DNA of 64,000 nt, taken from assembly GCF_000972845.2 (NCBI RefSeq), contig NC_040026.1:372885-436884 (forward strand), read 5' to 3'. Every line of letters begins with the position of its first letter. The stretch's first letter is position 1. Made by a program: the position numbers and the translations under genes. Below, piece after piece: positions 11,936-23,000 of this stretch. The stretch comes from Larimichthys crocea (lineage: Eukaryota; Chordata; Actinopteri; Sciaenidae). A model generated the notes under the pieces. The model was not told where the DNA came from, made no database searches, and saw only the letters and a program-made list of their open reading frames with translations.

Positions 11936-12239
11936 CAAAGTTCATACAAGTTAAACACAAAAAATAATTGTAAAGTTAAAGTAAGTATAAAATAGTAAAA
12001 CAGGGTGAAAAGAATTTTTCCACTACAGCGCCTTGTTAAAGAAGTCAAAGGCCTAAAGCCACAGCCTGTAGCCACCAGTTTAGAGGAAAGGAGAGAAGCA
12101 CAGTAACCATAATAAAATGGCTCAAGAAAACAAACCTGTCTCAAGAAATCCAGTGTCTTCAGCATCACAAGGAGATGCAAGTCCAAGCTGCTAAATCACT
12201 ATAAGCACTATCATGAAAGGTACACCATCAAGGCCGGGG
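11936..12239. other. No gene recognised between ERV and Pao remnants
   Basis: Mixed-composition sequence with no convincing protein match. It may be the U3 part of the ERV LTR or the 5' side of the BEL/Pao remnant. Confidence 0.3.
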
Positions 12240-13330
12240 ATGACCACGAATGAGCTCCTGCCAATGGTATATGGATCCTCGGATGCAGCAACTAGCCTCA
12301 TCCCACATTTACAAGTACACTAAGTGCAGACATACAGAAGAGGTATGGAACAACAAAGGATGTCAACCTTACTGTAGACCGTACAGAAGCTTACCGCCAT
12401 CACTTTCTATGGTTTGGATTGTTTCGGCCCATTTTACATCAAGGAGGAAGAAAAGAGTTAAAGAGGTACGGACTGTTACTCACCAGTATGTGCTCCAGAG
12501 CAATTTCACATTGAAAATGCTCAAGGACTTGCCTCTGATGCATTCAATTACGCCCTGCGTTCATTCGTGCCATTCGTGGAGCAGTGCCACAGATAAGTGC
12601 GATCAGGGGACGAACTTCGTAGGTGCAAGCGAGAGTTTGCGGAAGCATTGAGAGGATGGATCAAGAGGGCTCAAGGAAGGGGTGTGAGTTCATCTTTAAT
12701 ACCCCAAGCCAAGCCACATGGCGGAGTCTGGGAAAGACCGATCCCACCATCAGAAGTGTTTTGATGTCTATCCTAGAACAGTCTGCCAAACAGCTTGACT
12801 CCTCCTCTTACGAACTTCTTGTATGAGGTCATGGCAGTAGTGATAGCACCGCTGACTAGGGATAATCTGAATGATTCATCCAGTCCAAGCCATTGACACC
12901 AAACCACATTCTGACTATGAAGTCACAATCATATTGCCCCCCCCCCTGGAAGTTTATCAGGGAAGACCTTTACTCCGGAAGGATGGCGTAGAGTTCAACT
13001 CCTGCCAACAACTTCTGGTCACGTTGGAAGAAGGAGTATCTTCTAAATCTCCAAAACAGACAAAAGTGACCAGGATCACAGGAATGCACAGGTCCATGAC
13101 ATAATTCTTCTGAAGGAGGATGGGATACCCCGGAATAAGTGGAAGTTGGCAAAGGTCATGCAAGTTCATTCTGGGAAGGATGGAAGAGTGAGAACACTCA
13201 AGTTGTTACTCAGTGATCCAACACTGGTAAATGGGGAAGACGCACCTCCAAACCATCTACCTGGAGATGCCCATTCAGAAGACGTCACACACTGTTGGAA
13301 ACGAACTAAAGACAACAGTGTACCATTATC
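12240..13330 (+). pseudogene. BEL/Pao retrotransposon integrase remnant
   Basis: Pieces in several frames match the C-terminal part of BEL/Pao integrase in order: GLDCFGPFYIK (about 12,415), DQGTNFVGA (about 12,605; second catalytic Asp region), CEFIFNTPSQA (about 12,690), SVLMSILEQSAKQLDSSS (about 12,760), and the C-terminal GRVRTLKLLLSDPTL (about 13,185). At least four frameshifts break it. It is on the strand opposite the neighbouring ERV, so it is a separate insertion. No LTR pair was found. Confidence 0.75.
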
Positions 13331-13423
13331 ACATCTCAGTGTATTAGCTGGCCTTATCGATTTGTTATTGATTTGTTACATGATACTATTTCAGTGACGT
13401 TCAATATCCAAATCATTTTATTT

Positions 13424-14255
13424 GTACAGTAGTGCAACTTAAAGTTCCCGTTCAAGCTGAACGCCAGCTGAATGCAGCCGTCTTCCAGCTGACTTCCAGC
13501 CGGCTCCCTGCAAAGTCCCGTGAAGGAGGAGACCCCCCTCCTTCTCTGGGGTGTCTATTTTTACTGTAACTCCACCCATTCATGTGATTACAGGGTATGA
13601 CCCAGGAGATGGCGCTTCTCTCACAGAACTTATTTACAGTTGTTTCTACCTGGAGATGACGTAGCTTACAACACCTCGTTAACATTCTCGTTGCTCAATC
13701 TTTGTTTGCGCTTACAGTAACAGGCTTTTGGTCTCTCCAGTGTCACAGATCACAGAGCGGAAAATGCAGCTGGTTTGAGTAATGCATAGTGTCAGTAGCG
13801 TATGATTTGAGCGTGTTCATGAATTGTAAATTTAATTTAAGGTGTTTATATCTAACATGTCAGCATTCACCAAATCAACAACATCTAGTCTTTTCTGTCT
13901 TTTAGTGGTGGGGCCGTTAGGCGTGCTGCCTGCGTTAAGGTGAGACTCTTATCAGGCGATAAAAAATATCACCATTAACTATTCTCAAAGCTGTTCCCGC
14001 CTTTGAGGTCGCTTTTGATTTTTTCTCTGTTTGTTCTTGTGTTTTCTGCGCGGTGTAACTGTGGAGGCCGGATCTGCTTCGAGCAAGGGTTGTGAGAAAG
14101 GTGTTTTGAGTTGGTCTACGTGTTTAAAGCCGGTCCACCGTGGATCGCGGCGCCTTGGGGGTACCCGGGAACAGCGGACGCTGTCGTAATGCCTGGGCCG
14201 GCAGGCGCCTAGGAATCGCAACTAGTATCGATGGGCCACCCACTAAGCGGTACCA
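13424..14255 (+). repeat. Right arm of the long inverted repeat (arm-repeat copy 2)
   Basis: Plus-strand counterpart of the arm at 6,463-7,120. They share, in order, acagtag(t)gcaactta at 13,424, ccgtcttccagctga, caggagatggcgcttctctc, cagagcggaaaatgcagctg, aaggtgtttatatctaacat, gtaactgtggag (14,055) and a gatgggccacccac end. Relative to the left arm it carries ~170 bp of extra sequence near 13,880-14,045. Just before it (13,409-13,421) is caaatcattttat, the inverted form of the tail at 14,509. Confidence 0.75.
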
Positions 14256-14439
14256 GAGGTTACGGAAGAGGTCGCGCCGGTTCTCTGTGCTCGCGCACTC
14301 TCGCCGTGCGCGCACTGGAAACAACAAACAGCCCGTTAAAATTGAAAAAGGTGAAAGAATAAAACAGAATAATACCCCCTCGATTGAATTATTGATCAAA
14401 GTTGATCGTGTGGACGACATTTAATGAACCGAGGGTCTA

Positions 14440-14553
14440 AGGACAGAGGGTGTCACTCCCTGTACAGATTGTAAAGCCCTCTGAGGCAAATGTACTTTGT
14501 GACTTTGGGCTATACAAATAAAATTGATTTGATTTGATTTGATTTGATTTGAC
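14440..14553 (+). repeat. LINE/SINE-type 3' tail with (GATTT)n
   Basis: attgtaaagccctctgaggc followed by gggctatacaaataaaattg and several GATTT units. This tail is very common in fish genomes at the 3' end of L2-related elements. It may close a ~1.15 kb element that begins at 13,409, because the two ends are inverted copies. Confidence 0.6.
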
Positions 14554-14894
14554 TATTACGAATTCATGCATAACTTGACTTCATTCATGAAAATCATGAA
14601 TTCATTCATGCAGTTATAACAGTCCAAGTGTGGACCAGTCTTTCTATTGTAATATATTAATATAGTAATAATATATTGTGATGGGTTGTAAGACAACCCA
14701 CTCTTAGTTAATGGCCCATTAGATGAGAATATTGTCATGCAGAATAAGGCATTAATAAGTGCTTCATAATTACTAATGAACTAATATGCATGCTTATAAG
14801 CAAATAGTTAAAAGTGAATATGTGTAGCTTCATATGGTGTGTAACAGTAGTTTAATAGTGGCCTCTATGTGATAGGAAGGTAAGAGCAGACACT
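14554..14894. other. No gene recognised; AT-rich
   Basis: AT-rich sequence with repeated cattcatg words (14,558-14,612). No RNA or protein gene was seen. Confidence 0.3.
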
Positions 14895-17850
14895 CAACTC
14901 AACTTTATTTATAAAGCCCTTTAAAGACAGCCGCAGCTGACACAAAGTGCTGTACATGAAATAGAACATGAAATATAAGACATATATGACATAAAACATA
15001 AGAACAATATAAAAAACAATAATAAACGATAAAACAATGTTAAAATAATAATAAAGCAAAAACAGAAACAGAGTCTCATGCTGGATTAAAAGCCAAGGAA
15101 TAAAGATGGGTCTTAAGATGCGTTTTAAAAATGGACAGTGAAGGGGCTTGTCTAATGTGTAGAGGGAGGTCATTCCATAATTTAGGATCAGCAGCAGAAA
15201 AGGCTCTATCCCCTCTGAGCTTCTGTTTAGCCCTAGGTACCTCCAGGTGCAGCTGATCAGCTGACCTGAGGCACCGGGCAGGATTGTATGGGTGGAGCAG
15301 CTCAGAGAGGTAAGGCGGGGCGAGACCATTTAAAGATTTAAAAACAAATAAAAGAATCTTAAAATGGACTCTTAAATGCACAGGCAGCCAGTGGAGAGAG
15401 ACTAAAATGGGAGCAATGTGCTTCCTCTTATGCGTTCCAGTTAGGAGGCGAGCGGCAGCATTCTGAACTAACTGGAGACGTGCGAGGGAGGACTGGCTGA
15501 CTCCAAAATAAAGTGTGTTACAGCAATCGAGCCGCGATGTAATGAAGGCGTGGATTACTGTTTCAAAGTGCTTTTGTGCAAGGAAGGGCTTCACCTTTGC
15601 CAGCTGCCTAAGATGAAAAAAGCTGGACTTAACTATTGCACCGATTTGCCGGTCGAGTTTAAAATCACTGTCCATCTTAAAACCCAAGTTTGTGACTGTT
15701 TGCTTCCTGTAAGGCACCAAGGGGCCCAAGTCAACAGGAAGTGGTTAACAAGAGCCACTGGGACTGAACACCATCACTTCTGTTTCATTTTCATTAAATT
15801 TAAAAAGTTCAAAGACATCCAGGGTTTAATGTCTTCAAGACATACCAAAAGTGGATTCAAAGAGAAGGCATCCTTCTTCTTTAGTGGCACATAAATCTGG
15901 CCGTCATCAGCGTAACAATGAAAAGAGATACCATGCTTTCTCAGGATGGAACCCAGGGGCAGCAAGTACAGTGAGAAAAGCAGGGGCCCTAAAATTGAAC
16001 CCTGTGGAACTACATATGACAGCGGAGCAGAGCGGGACTCAGAACCACCAAGGCTTACGCACATGGTCCTGTTTGCCAGGTAGGACCTGAACCAGTCCAG
16101 GGCGGTACCAGAGATGCCTACTAGCTGCAACTGATGCACTAGAATGCTGTGCTCCACGGTATCAAAAGCTGAAGTTAAGTCAAGGAGTAGAAGGGTCACA
16201 TAATCTTCAGAGTCATTCGCCATGAGGATGTCATTAAAAACTCTTAATAGAGCTGACTCTGTGCTATGTAATGTTTTAAATCCGGACTGGAATACCTCCA
16301 GGACCTTGTGCTCATCCAGAAATTATTTCAATTGAGTATAAATAACTTTTTCCAGGATTTTTGAAGTGAAAGGCAATTTGGAGATGGTTCTGAAATTGGC
16401 TAGCACACCAGGATCAAGACTGGGTTTCTTGAGGAGGGGTTGCACCACAGCATGTTTAAAACTTTGGGGGACAACACCAGAAGACAGACTGCTGTTGATA
16501 ATGGCCAGAACCGACTGCCTTATACTGGGGAAAACCTCTTTAAAAAAGTGAGGCGGGACAGTGTCACAGGGAGAACCTGATGGTTTAATCCGGCCAACCA
16601 CATCTTCTAAGTCCTTCAGAGACACAGGCTCAAACAAATCAAACACAGCCAAGCAAGGAACAGGGTCAGAGGGGTCAGATGCAGGAGTAGAGAGGAGAGC
16701 CCTTGCAATAGTAACCTTGTCAATAAAAAAGTGCAGGAAACTATTGCACATTTCGAGGGATGCCTCTATGCACCCAGCGCAGGAAAAGGCAGCTTCAAAC
16801 ACCACAGGCAAATGATCAGAAAGCACATTGACACAGATTTCCAAGTTGGACACAGACAAACCATGGGAGAGGACAAGGTCTAATGTGTGTCCATGTTCGT
16901 GTGTGGGACCAGACACACACTGCACCAAATTAAAAGAGTCAATGAGGCTTAAAACGTCCTTCACCAACGGCTTGTCAGGACAACACACATGAATGTTAAA
17001 ATCCCCAACAAGGAGGAAATGATCATACTTGGGCATAAGTTCAGCCGGCAGATCAGAGAAGTCATTTAAAAAGTCCTTGTTGTATTTGGGGGGTCGGTAG
17101 ATGACGGCACACAGCACCGGATCGGAGCAGTCCACCTCAAATAAGTTTGCCTCAAAACTGGAAGAGGAGGATGAGACGGTACGCTGCTTACATTTAAAAT
17201 CATAAAAAGTTCAATCAGAGGGCTGCACTCACCGGGACCAATCCAAGAAAATCCAGGCCGCAAGAGTTGAAGAAATCCCTCAAGATAAACATTTTGTTCG
17301 CCAGAGATCTGGCATTCACCAGGCCGATCCTGGCGGGCGCCGGGGGCTGCGGTTCGGTGGATCTGCGAGACCGTGGCAGGGGTGGCGAGGCTGGAGTCCC
17401 TCAAACGATCCGGTGACAGGTACAAGACAGGCATGGATGGGGTCTAGGAAATGCTGGGGCACAACGAAAGGATGGATTAATCCAAGTTCTGTCTGGGAGA
17501 TGGTTAAAGATCCTGCCAGCCAGGCTTTAAGCTTCACCAGCCGACTGCCACGTTTGCCGCGGCGACGGAGACGCTTCCGCCGAGGGGGTAGAGCCAAGGC
17601 CCAGCACAGGTGAGTTGGGATCCCTGCCAGAAGCGGCGGAACAGTTTTCTGTCCACCATGCTCAAACGCACCCAACGTCCTGACATTATGTCGAAGATCT
17701 AAAAGGAATTGGCGATCGTACACCAGCAGAGACCTGATCTGTGTAGTGCCAAGGGTTAAAAACATTAAAAACACAAGCCACTGTAGGAGCAGCAGGCGGC
17801 CAGGTACACACACCGGCGCCATGTCTGCTGGTGGTCTGACTGATCCATAC
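14895..17850 (-). mobile_element. L2-clade LINE no. 2, nearly full length but internally deleted
   Basis: On the minus strand the 5' part (17,835-17,320) encodes the conserved leader of this fish LINE family (LLVYDRQFLLDLRHNVRTLG, then PPRRKRLRRRGKRGS). The endonuclease C-terminal half follows (FLLVGDFNIHV near 17,015; SDHLPVVFEAAF), then RT ([58 protein letters not shown] near 15,915) and the thumb (15,729-15,076). It ends in a tail at 14,895-14,940 whose minus strand reads tataaataaagttgagttga. The N-terminal half of the endonuclease (the ETWL region) is missing. Stops and frameshifts occur at about 15,775, 16,225-16,320 and 17,135. An active protein is unlikely. It is a different family from LINE no. 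1. Confidence 0.85.
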
Positions 17851-17890
17851 ATACACACGCACAAATGCACCCATACACACATGGGCTGGT

Positions 17891-17892
<2 letters not shown>

Positions 17893-17920
<28 letters not shown>
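17893..17920. repeat. (AC)n microsatellite
   Basis: Uninterrupted AC dinucleotides directly beyond the 5' end of LINE no. 2. Cys/Val and His/Thr reading frames here are artefacts. Confidence 0.95.
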
Positions 17921-17924
<4 letters not shown>

Positions 17925-18630
17925 CCTCCTTTATTTTCCCGCGCAGGTGATTTTTACTTGTCTCCTGTGGGTTGGATTACCTGGAAGTGTTCACTTGGTT
18001 ACAACCTGTCTGATCATGTTTTCTGTGCCACTGGACCTGTTTACGTGACCTTCAGCTTTCATTCATGCATCTATTTCCTGTAATTGCTTATCCTTATCAG
18101 GATACCTTCAGCTTCCATTTCTCTCTTACTTTCTGTATGTAACTTTTTTCAGGAATATTTATATTGCGTATATTTAATTTTGTTTAAATTTACAGTCTTT
18201 CTTACTTGTACTACTGTACTACAGCTGCTGCACAATAATTTCCCTCCAAAGAAGTGCAGTCTTATCTGCGCCTGACATGGTGTGTCTCGATTCCACAGTA
18301 AACAGGCCAATTCAGTCAGCATGTGGGAGATAACATTACACTTCCTTCAGGCAGAATGTGTCGCCTTTTGTTGTTGAGACATTCATCAGGAGTTAGTCAA
18401 GTTTTTTTTAATCCAAATGTAGCTCAAATTTGAACATTGTTACTACATAAAGTTTGTGCACCACATGTCTTACTGTAATCAATTAAAAGAACAACTTGAG
18501 GTTTCATAAGCAGAATGTCAAGCCACAGCAGATGAAACTGAAACTATGAAACTATGCATGCATGGATAGAAACAGTATCAAAGCCTGTCTACCTCTTCCT
18601 CGTTGCCACTGAGCACACTGTTGTTCCTTC
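17921..18630. other. No gene recognised
   Basis: Intergenic DNA upstream of slc7a11, AT-rich, with no recognised element. Confidence 0.3.
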
Positions 18631-18633
18631 ATT

Positions 18634-18660
<27 letters not shown>
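18634..18660. repeat. (AC)n microsatellite
   Basis: About 13 AC units, followed by a short broken tail. Confidence 0.95.
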
Positions 18661-18665
<5 letters not shown>

Positions 18666-18869
18666 ACAGTGTCTCACTAGTGTGCATTATGTCTTCATTT
18701 GAGTAACGTTTGATAAAAACTACATTCACAAGTTGAATTTACAAATGAAGAGGAAAGTGTGAAAGAATAAACTTTCCTCTCCTGACCTCATTTGAACTTC
18801 AGATCTCCAACAGAGCACTTCCATTCATAAGAGATTTTTTCTTTAAGTGTTCCTATGCAAATAAACTTG

Positions 18870-18872
<3 letters not shown>

Positions 18873-18916
<44 letters not shown>

Positions 18917-18930
18917 AGTGTGTGTGTGTG
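18873..18930. repeat. (TG)n microsatellite, interrupted
   Basis: About 19 TG units, a tatatgag interruption, then six more units. It lies ~0.8 kb upstream of the slc7a11 start codon. Confidence 0.95.
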
Positions 18931-19744
18931 GCTGGAATGCATCCAGGGAGGGATTGCCACCTTCCTGTTCCTCTCACCACGTGGTACACACCCCACCACG
19001 ATGCAAAGTCTGTGAGAATCCTTGTTAAAGTGGCTGTTGTCCAATCACAGCTTGTCCCTACTGATTTGTCAGGACAGAGGTTAGTCAACTTCTAAAGTAC
19101 CAAATCTGAGCCGAGCTAAACGTGGGCTACAGATGCGCATATTGAATTGAAACAGGAACAGAGACAAAGGGGAAACCAGATAGGGAACAGAGAATTGGAA
19201 GTGGGCGAGGTGACTTTAAAAGACGGTATCACCATCTTTGCTGTGTCATTATTAGTTTGCAGAGGAGCGCAGCACCTGACCCCAGAGAGCCACAGCTGTT
19301 TTTTTAGAGGTAAATAAAAGGCTCGGCTGAGAGGGAGGGAGGGACAGGATGAGACAGCAGTAAATAGTAGTAAAAGAGAAAGAGGAACAAGAGAAGTTTG
19401 GTGGATTCAGAGAAGTGAAGAGCAGACCTCCGGGGCGGTACAGTAAGAGATCAGTGAGTGGGGCCTGAATGACAAGAAGAGAGAGAGTGCAAAGGAGAGA
19501 GAGAGAGAGACAGACAGAGAGAGAGCGACAGAGAGGAGGTCTCTCCTCCCTGGATTTTAGTTTTACTCCCAGTTTAGTAAGTTTGCCTGTCACACAGTCT
19601 GAGTGGATCCAGGCTAGACCAGGGGGACAGATCCCAGGTGAAACAAACTTTGAGTCAACTTAGAAAAAACGAGAGACTGTGAGCGTGTGTGTGTGTGTCC
19701 GTATGTGTATGTTAGTGTTAGGCACTGCTTTTTTTTTTATTAAA
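18931..19744 (+). promoter_or_regulatory. slc7a11: slc7a11 5' flank and presumptive 5' UTR
   Basis: The interval directly upstream of the first coding exon must hold the promoter or a 5' UTR (or an intron of the 5' UTR). It contains a purine-rich GA stretch at 19,474-19,536. I found no exact antioxidant-response element (TGACnnnGC) or amino-acid-response element, although both control xCT in mammals, and no convincing TATA box. The transcription start is not identified. Confidence 0.4.
19474..19536. repeat. GA-rich low-complexity tract
   Basis: Runs of GA/GAGACA just upstream of the slc7a11 start codon, probably in the 5' UTR or core promoter. Confidence 0.8.
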
Positions 19745-20003
19745 ATGACCGAAAGGTCTGCGTTGACTCAAAAAGATGGAAGAGTCACAGCAAATGGACA
19801 GAATGGCAGAAAAGTTCAGGATGAAGACAACAGGAAGGTGGGACTGGGGAAGAAAGTGACCCTGCTCCGTGGGATCTCCATCATCATCGGCACCATCATC
19901 GGAGCGGGGATCTTCATCTCTCCAAAGGGCATCCTGAAGCACTCGGGCAGCATAGGAATGTCCCTGGTAGTGTGGATTGCCTGCGGTGTGCTGTCACTCT
20001 TCG
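19745..20003 (+). CDS. slc7a11: slc7a11 coding exon 1 (residues 1-86 and first base of 87)
   Basis: Encodes a ~36-residue polar cytosolic N-tail, TM1 (about residues 38-60, with unwound GAGIF) and most of TM2. It ends CTC TTC G|gtgagt. The N-tail diverges from mammals while [18 protein letters not shown] is nearly invariant. Confidence 0.95.
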
Positions 20004-23000
20004 GTGAGTTAATTCACAGTATTATTTTTATATTCCATTTTAATTTGAATTTAGTATTTGTCATGCATAATCACAAAAGAAAAAGTAGAGTAAGAGGATA
20101 GTAATGATAATCATACGGTTATCATGAAGTCATGTGAGTAAGTAAAAAGTAATCTTAATGAAACTAAATAGGTAAAATTATAACAACTATAATGATTAAA
20201 AAACAACAGTAGTGATACAGAATATTCCCATTTAGGCTTCTTTTGGTAGACGCTCTTCCTGAGCCTCTGGTGTGTCCTGAACCTTACTGATCTTACTGAT
20301 CATAGCAAAGAGAAAAGGCCATTTGGAAATGTGTTGGTGGAAATTTCACAATATATGTAATTTACTGTCCGTACATCATGTTGAAATAAATCTGTAAGTG
20401 TAGCAATGTGATCAAATGTCTTTTAACATTGGTGAAAAAAGCACTAGCCCTAACCTGACTTCAAAACACACTTTTACAACCTAAACATTCAAATAGTTTC
20501 TTTAACAAAGACTGACCTCGTTTTTATGAAAAACGTACAGTAATACACATCTTCTTAGTCAATGATATTTCTTTATTTGTATTATTTTCTACATTGCTTC
20601 ATGAAGTATTTATCTGAAATGGTTTTAATGAACAAGTCTGCCTTATCAAGAGTTACCTCCGCTGTTCGTTACAATTACCAGTCTCAGAAATCACCAACTA
20701 ACAATAACAGTAGCAGTCACATGTCAACATCAAGTGTTCAGAGGAGACTGTGTGAATCAGATCGTCATGATCAAAATACTCCAAAGAAACCATGACTGAG
20801 GGAGATAACAAGATGATAATTGAAGCACAAGGAATGGAAGTGGATAGAATCTGATGATTTGATTTGATGATCTCTTGACTGTTGGAAAAGCATTCCAGGT
20901 GACTATCTTGTGAACCTGAAGGTGAAAAAGTTGACCCTTTTGAAAAAAATAAAACAGTCCAACACATTTTGACTAGTACTGCATGTCCAAAACTGCAATT
21001 TCTAAAGAGAGTACTGAGCGTTGGAGTAGTTTGTGAGGCTCCATGCACAATGTTAAGCTACCACTTATAAAGTGCTGTGTGGAAACCTGTTCTGCCCCAG
21101 GGCCCACAAACAGGTTAATCCAACCAATCAGAGCAACAAACAGAATTGAGTGCTCATCCGACCCAAAAGAACATAAAGGAATGCAGAATGAACAGTGTGC
21201 TATAGATATGAGGAAATACAAAGCCTAACTAATTTCGCTGCCACTCTAATCAATGAAAGCATTCCCACTGGGCGCGCCGCGGCACGTCCCAACAGCGTCT
21301 CTCTGCAATGCAGTGCTATCATGCCGTAGCACTTCTATTTTTGACGGAGCTGTTACTAAATTGCATAAAACTCAACAGAGCAGATTGCACCAGACAGGAA
21401 ATCCGACACAGAATCAACGTAACACACTTCCGCCCCCTTTCAAAATAAAACACAATACACAGTTCATGTAGCTTATCACAACTTCACATCAACATTACGT
21501 CATGACCGGTGGCACCAGGTCAGCAGTCAATCGATCAAAGGGTCTTAACATGAACGATGAGAGACTAATTGTTGAAGTGGAACAACACACAATAATTTAT
21601 GACACAACAGATCCTTTTTATAATCTCTTCCACGTCGGAGAAGCAAAATCAGCTGTTTGTTGTTTTCTTTATATACAGTTTATCGCAGGGTCTCTCGCGT
21701 AGATTCAGGATTATTGCGTGATCTCGTGTGAATACTGCTGGCTCGCAAGGCTGCCGTCATGCTGCTGTCAGACGCCCGGTGGGGAAGCTGACGGACCCTT
21801 TAGAAATCCCCAGTCAGCAGAATAAGAGTTATAACTAGAACATTTCTAAAGAAATTTTGAGTGTGCGTGACTCTGGCACGTGACTCTCCCCCATACATCA
21901 TTGACACTGTTGAGTAGTTTACAGAATACTAGAGTGCCTGACTCTGGCCCCGTCGCCCCCATACATTATTACTGGCACTGCTCAGGAAATTAAGTACTAG
22001 AAAATTCCCGCAGAAATTTTGAGAGTGACGAGTGGGCTGTTGCCGGGGGTCTGTATTCGAAAAGAACCTCAAATAGTCATTTTTAACATGTTTATTTAGA
22101 CACAGGAGCAACATTGGCATGTTAACATTAGCATGTTAGCGCTGATGCGCTCGCAATTAACATTAGCATGTTAGCATTAGTATGTTAACATTAGCATGTT
22201 AGCGCTGAAGCGCTAGCAATTTACATTAGCATGTTATCATTAGCATGTTAACATTAGCATGTTAACATTAACATGTTAACATCAGCATGTTAGCGCTGAC
22301 GCGCTAGCAATTAACATTAGCATGTTAGCATTAACATGTTCACATTACCATGTTAACATTAGCATGTTACTGCTGATGCGTTAACAATTAACATTAGCAT
22401 TTTTGCATTAGCATGTTATCAATAGCAATTAGCATTACCATGTTAACGTTGATGCGCTGGTGTGCTGGCAATTAACATTAGCATGTTAACATTAGCATGT
22501 TAGCGCTGATGCGCTGACGCACTAGCAGTTATCATTAACATGTTAACATTAGCATGTTAACATTAACATGTTAACAATTAGCATGTTAGCAAGTAGTATG
22601 TATTCTTAGTGTCTTAACATTAATGGCTAACACTGACGTGCTTTCAATCAACATTAGCATGTTAACATTAGCATGTTAGGAAGTAGAATGTATTTCATTC
22701 CTAGTGGCTAATGTTAATTGCTAGCGGTGACGCGCTACAAATTAATATTAGCAGGTTCGCATTACCATGTTAACATTAGCATGTATTCTTAGTGACTAAA
22801 AATTATGGGCTAGCACTGACGTGCTAATAATTAACATTAGCACATTAGCATTAATATGTTAGCAAGTAGCATGTATTTAATTCCTACTGGCTAATGGTAA
22901 TTGCTAGCGCTGACACGCTATGTTAGCAATTAACATGTATTTAATTCTTAGTGGCTAGTGCTAGCTAACGCACTAGCAATTAACATTAACATGTTAACAT

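Noticed and set aside
6463..14255. Inverted arms as the LTR pair of the retrovirus remnant
   Set aside because: LTRs are direct repeats, while these are inverted; the ERV's own U5/primer-site region near 11.6 kb does not match the arms.
17877..19088. His/Thr- and Cys/Val-rich ORFs over CA/TG repeats
   Set aside because: Translations of dinucleotide microsatellites; no evidence of coding.
19679..19744. slc7a11 start upstream of 19,745
   Set aside because: The upstream frame begins only at a GTG within a GTGTGT repeat and encodes Cys/Val repeats unlike any xCT N-terminus; the ATG at 19,745 is the natural start.
18931..19744. Antioxidant or amino-acid response elements in the slc7a11 promoter
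   Set aside because: Only imperfect matches (for example cgatgcaaag near 18,998); not enough to call a site.
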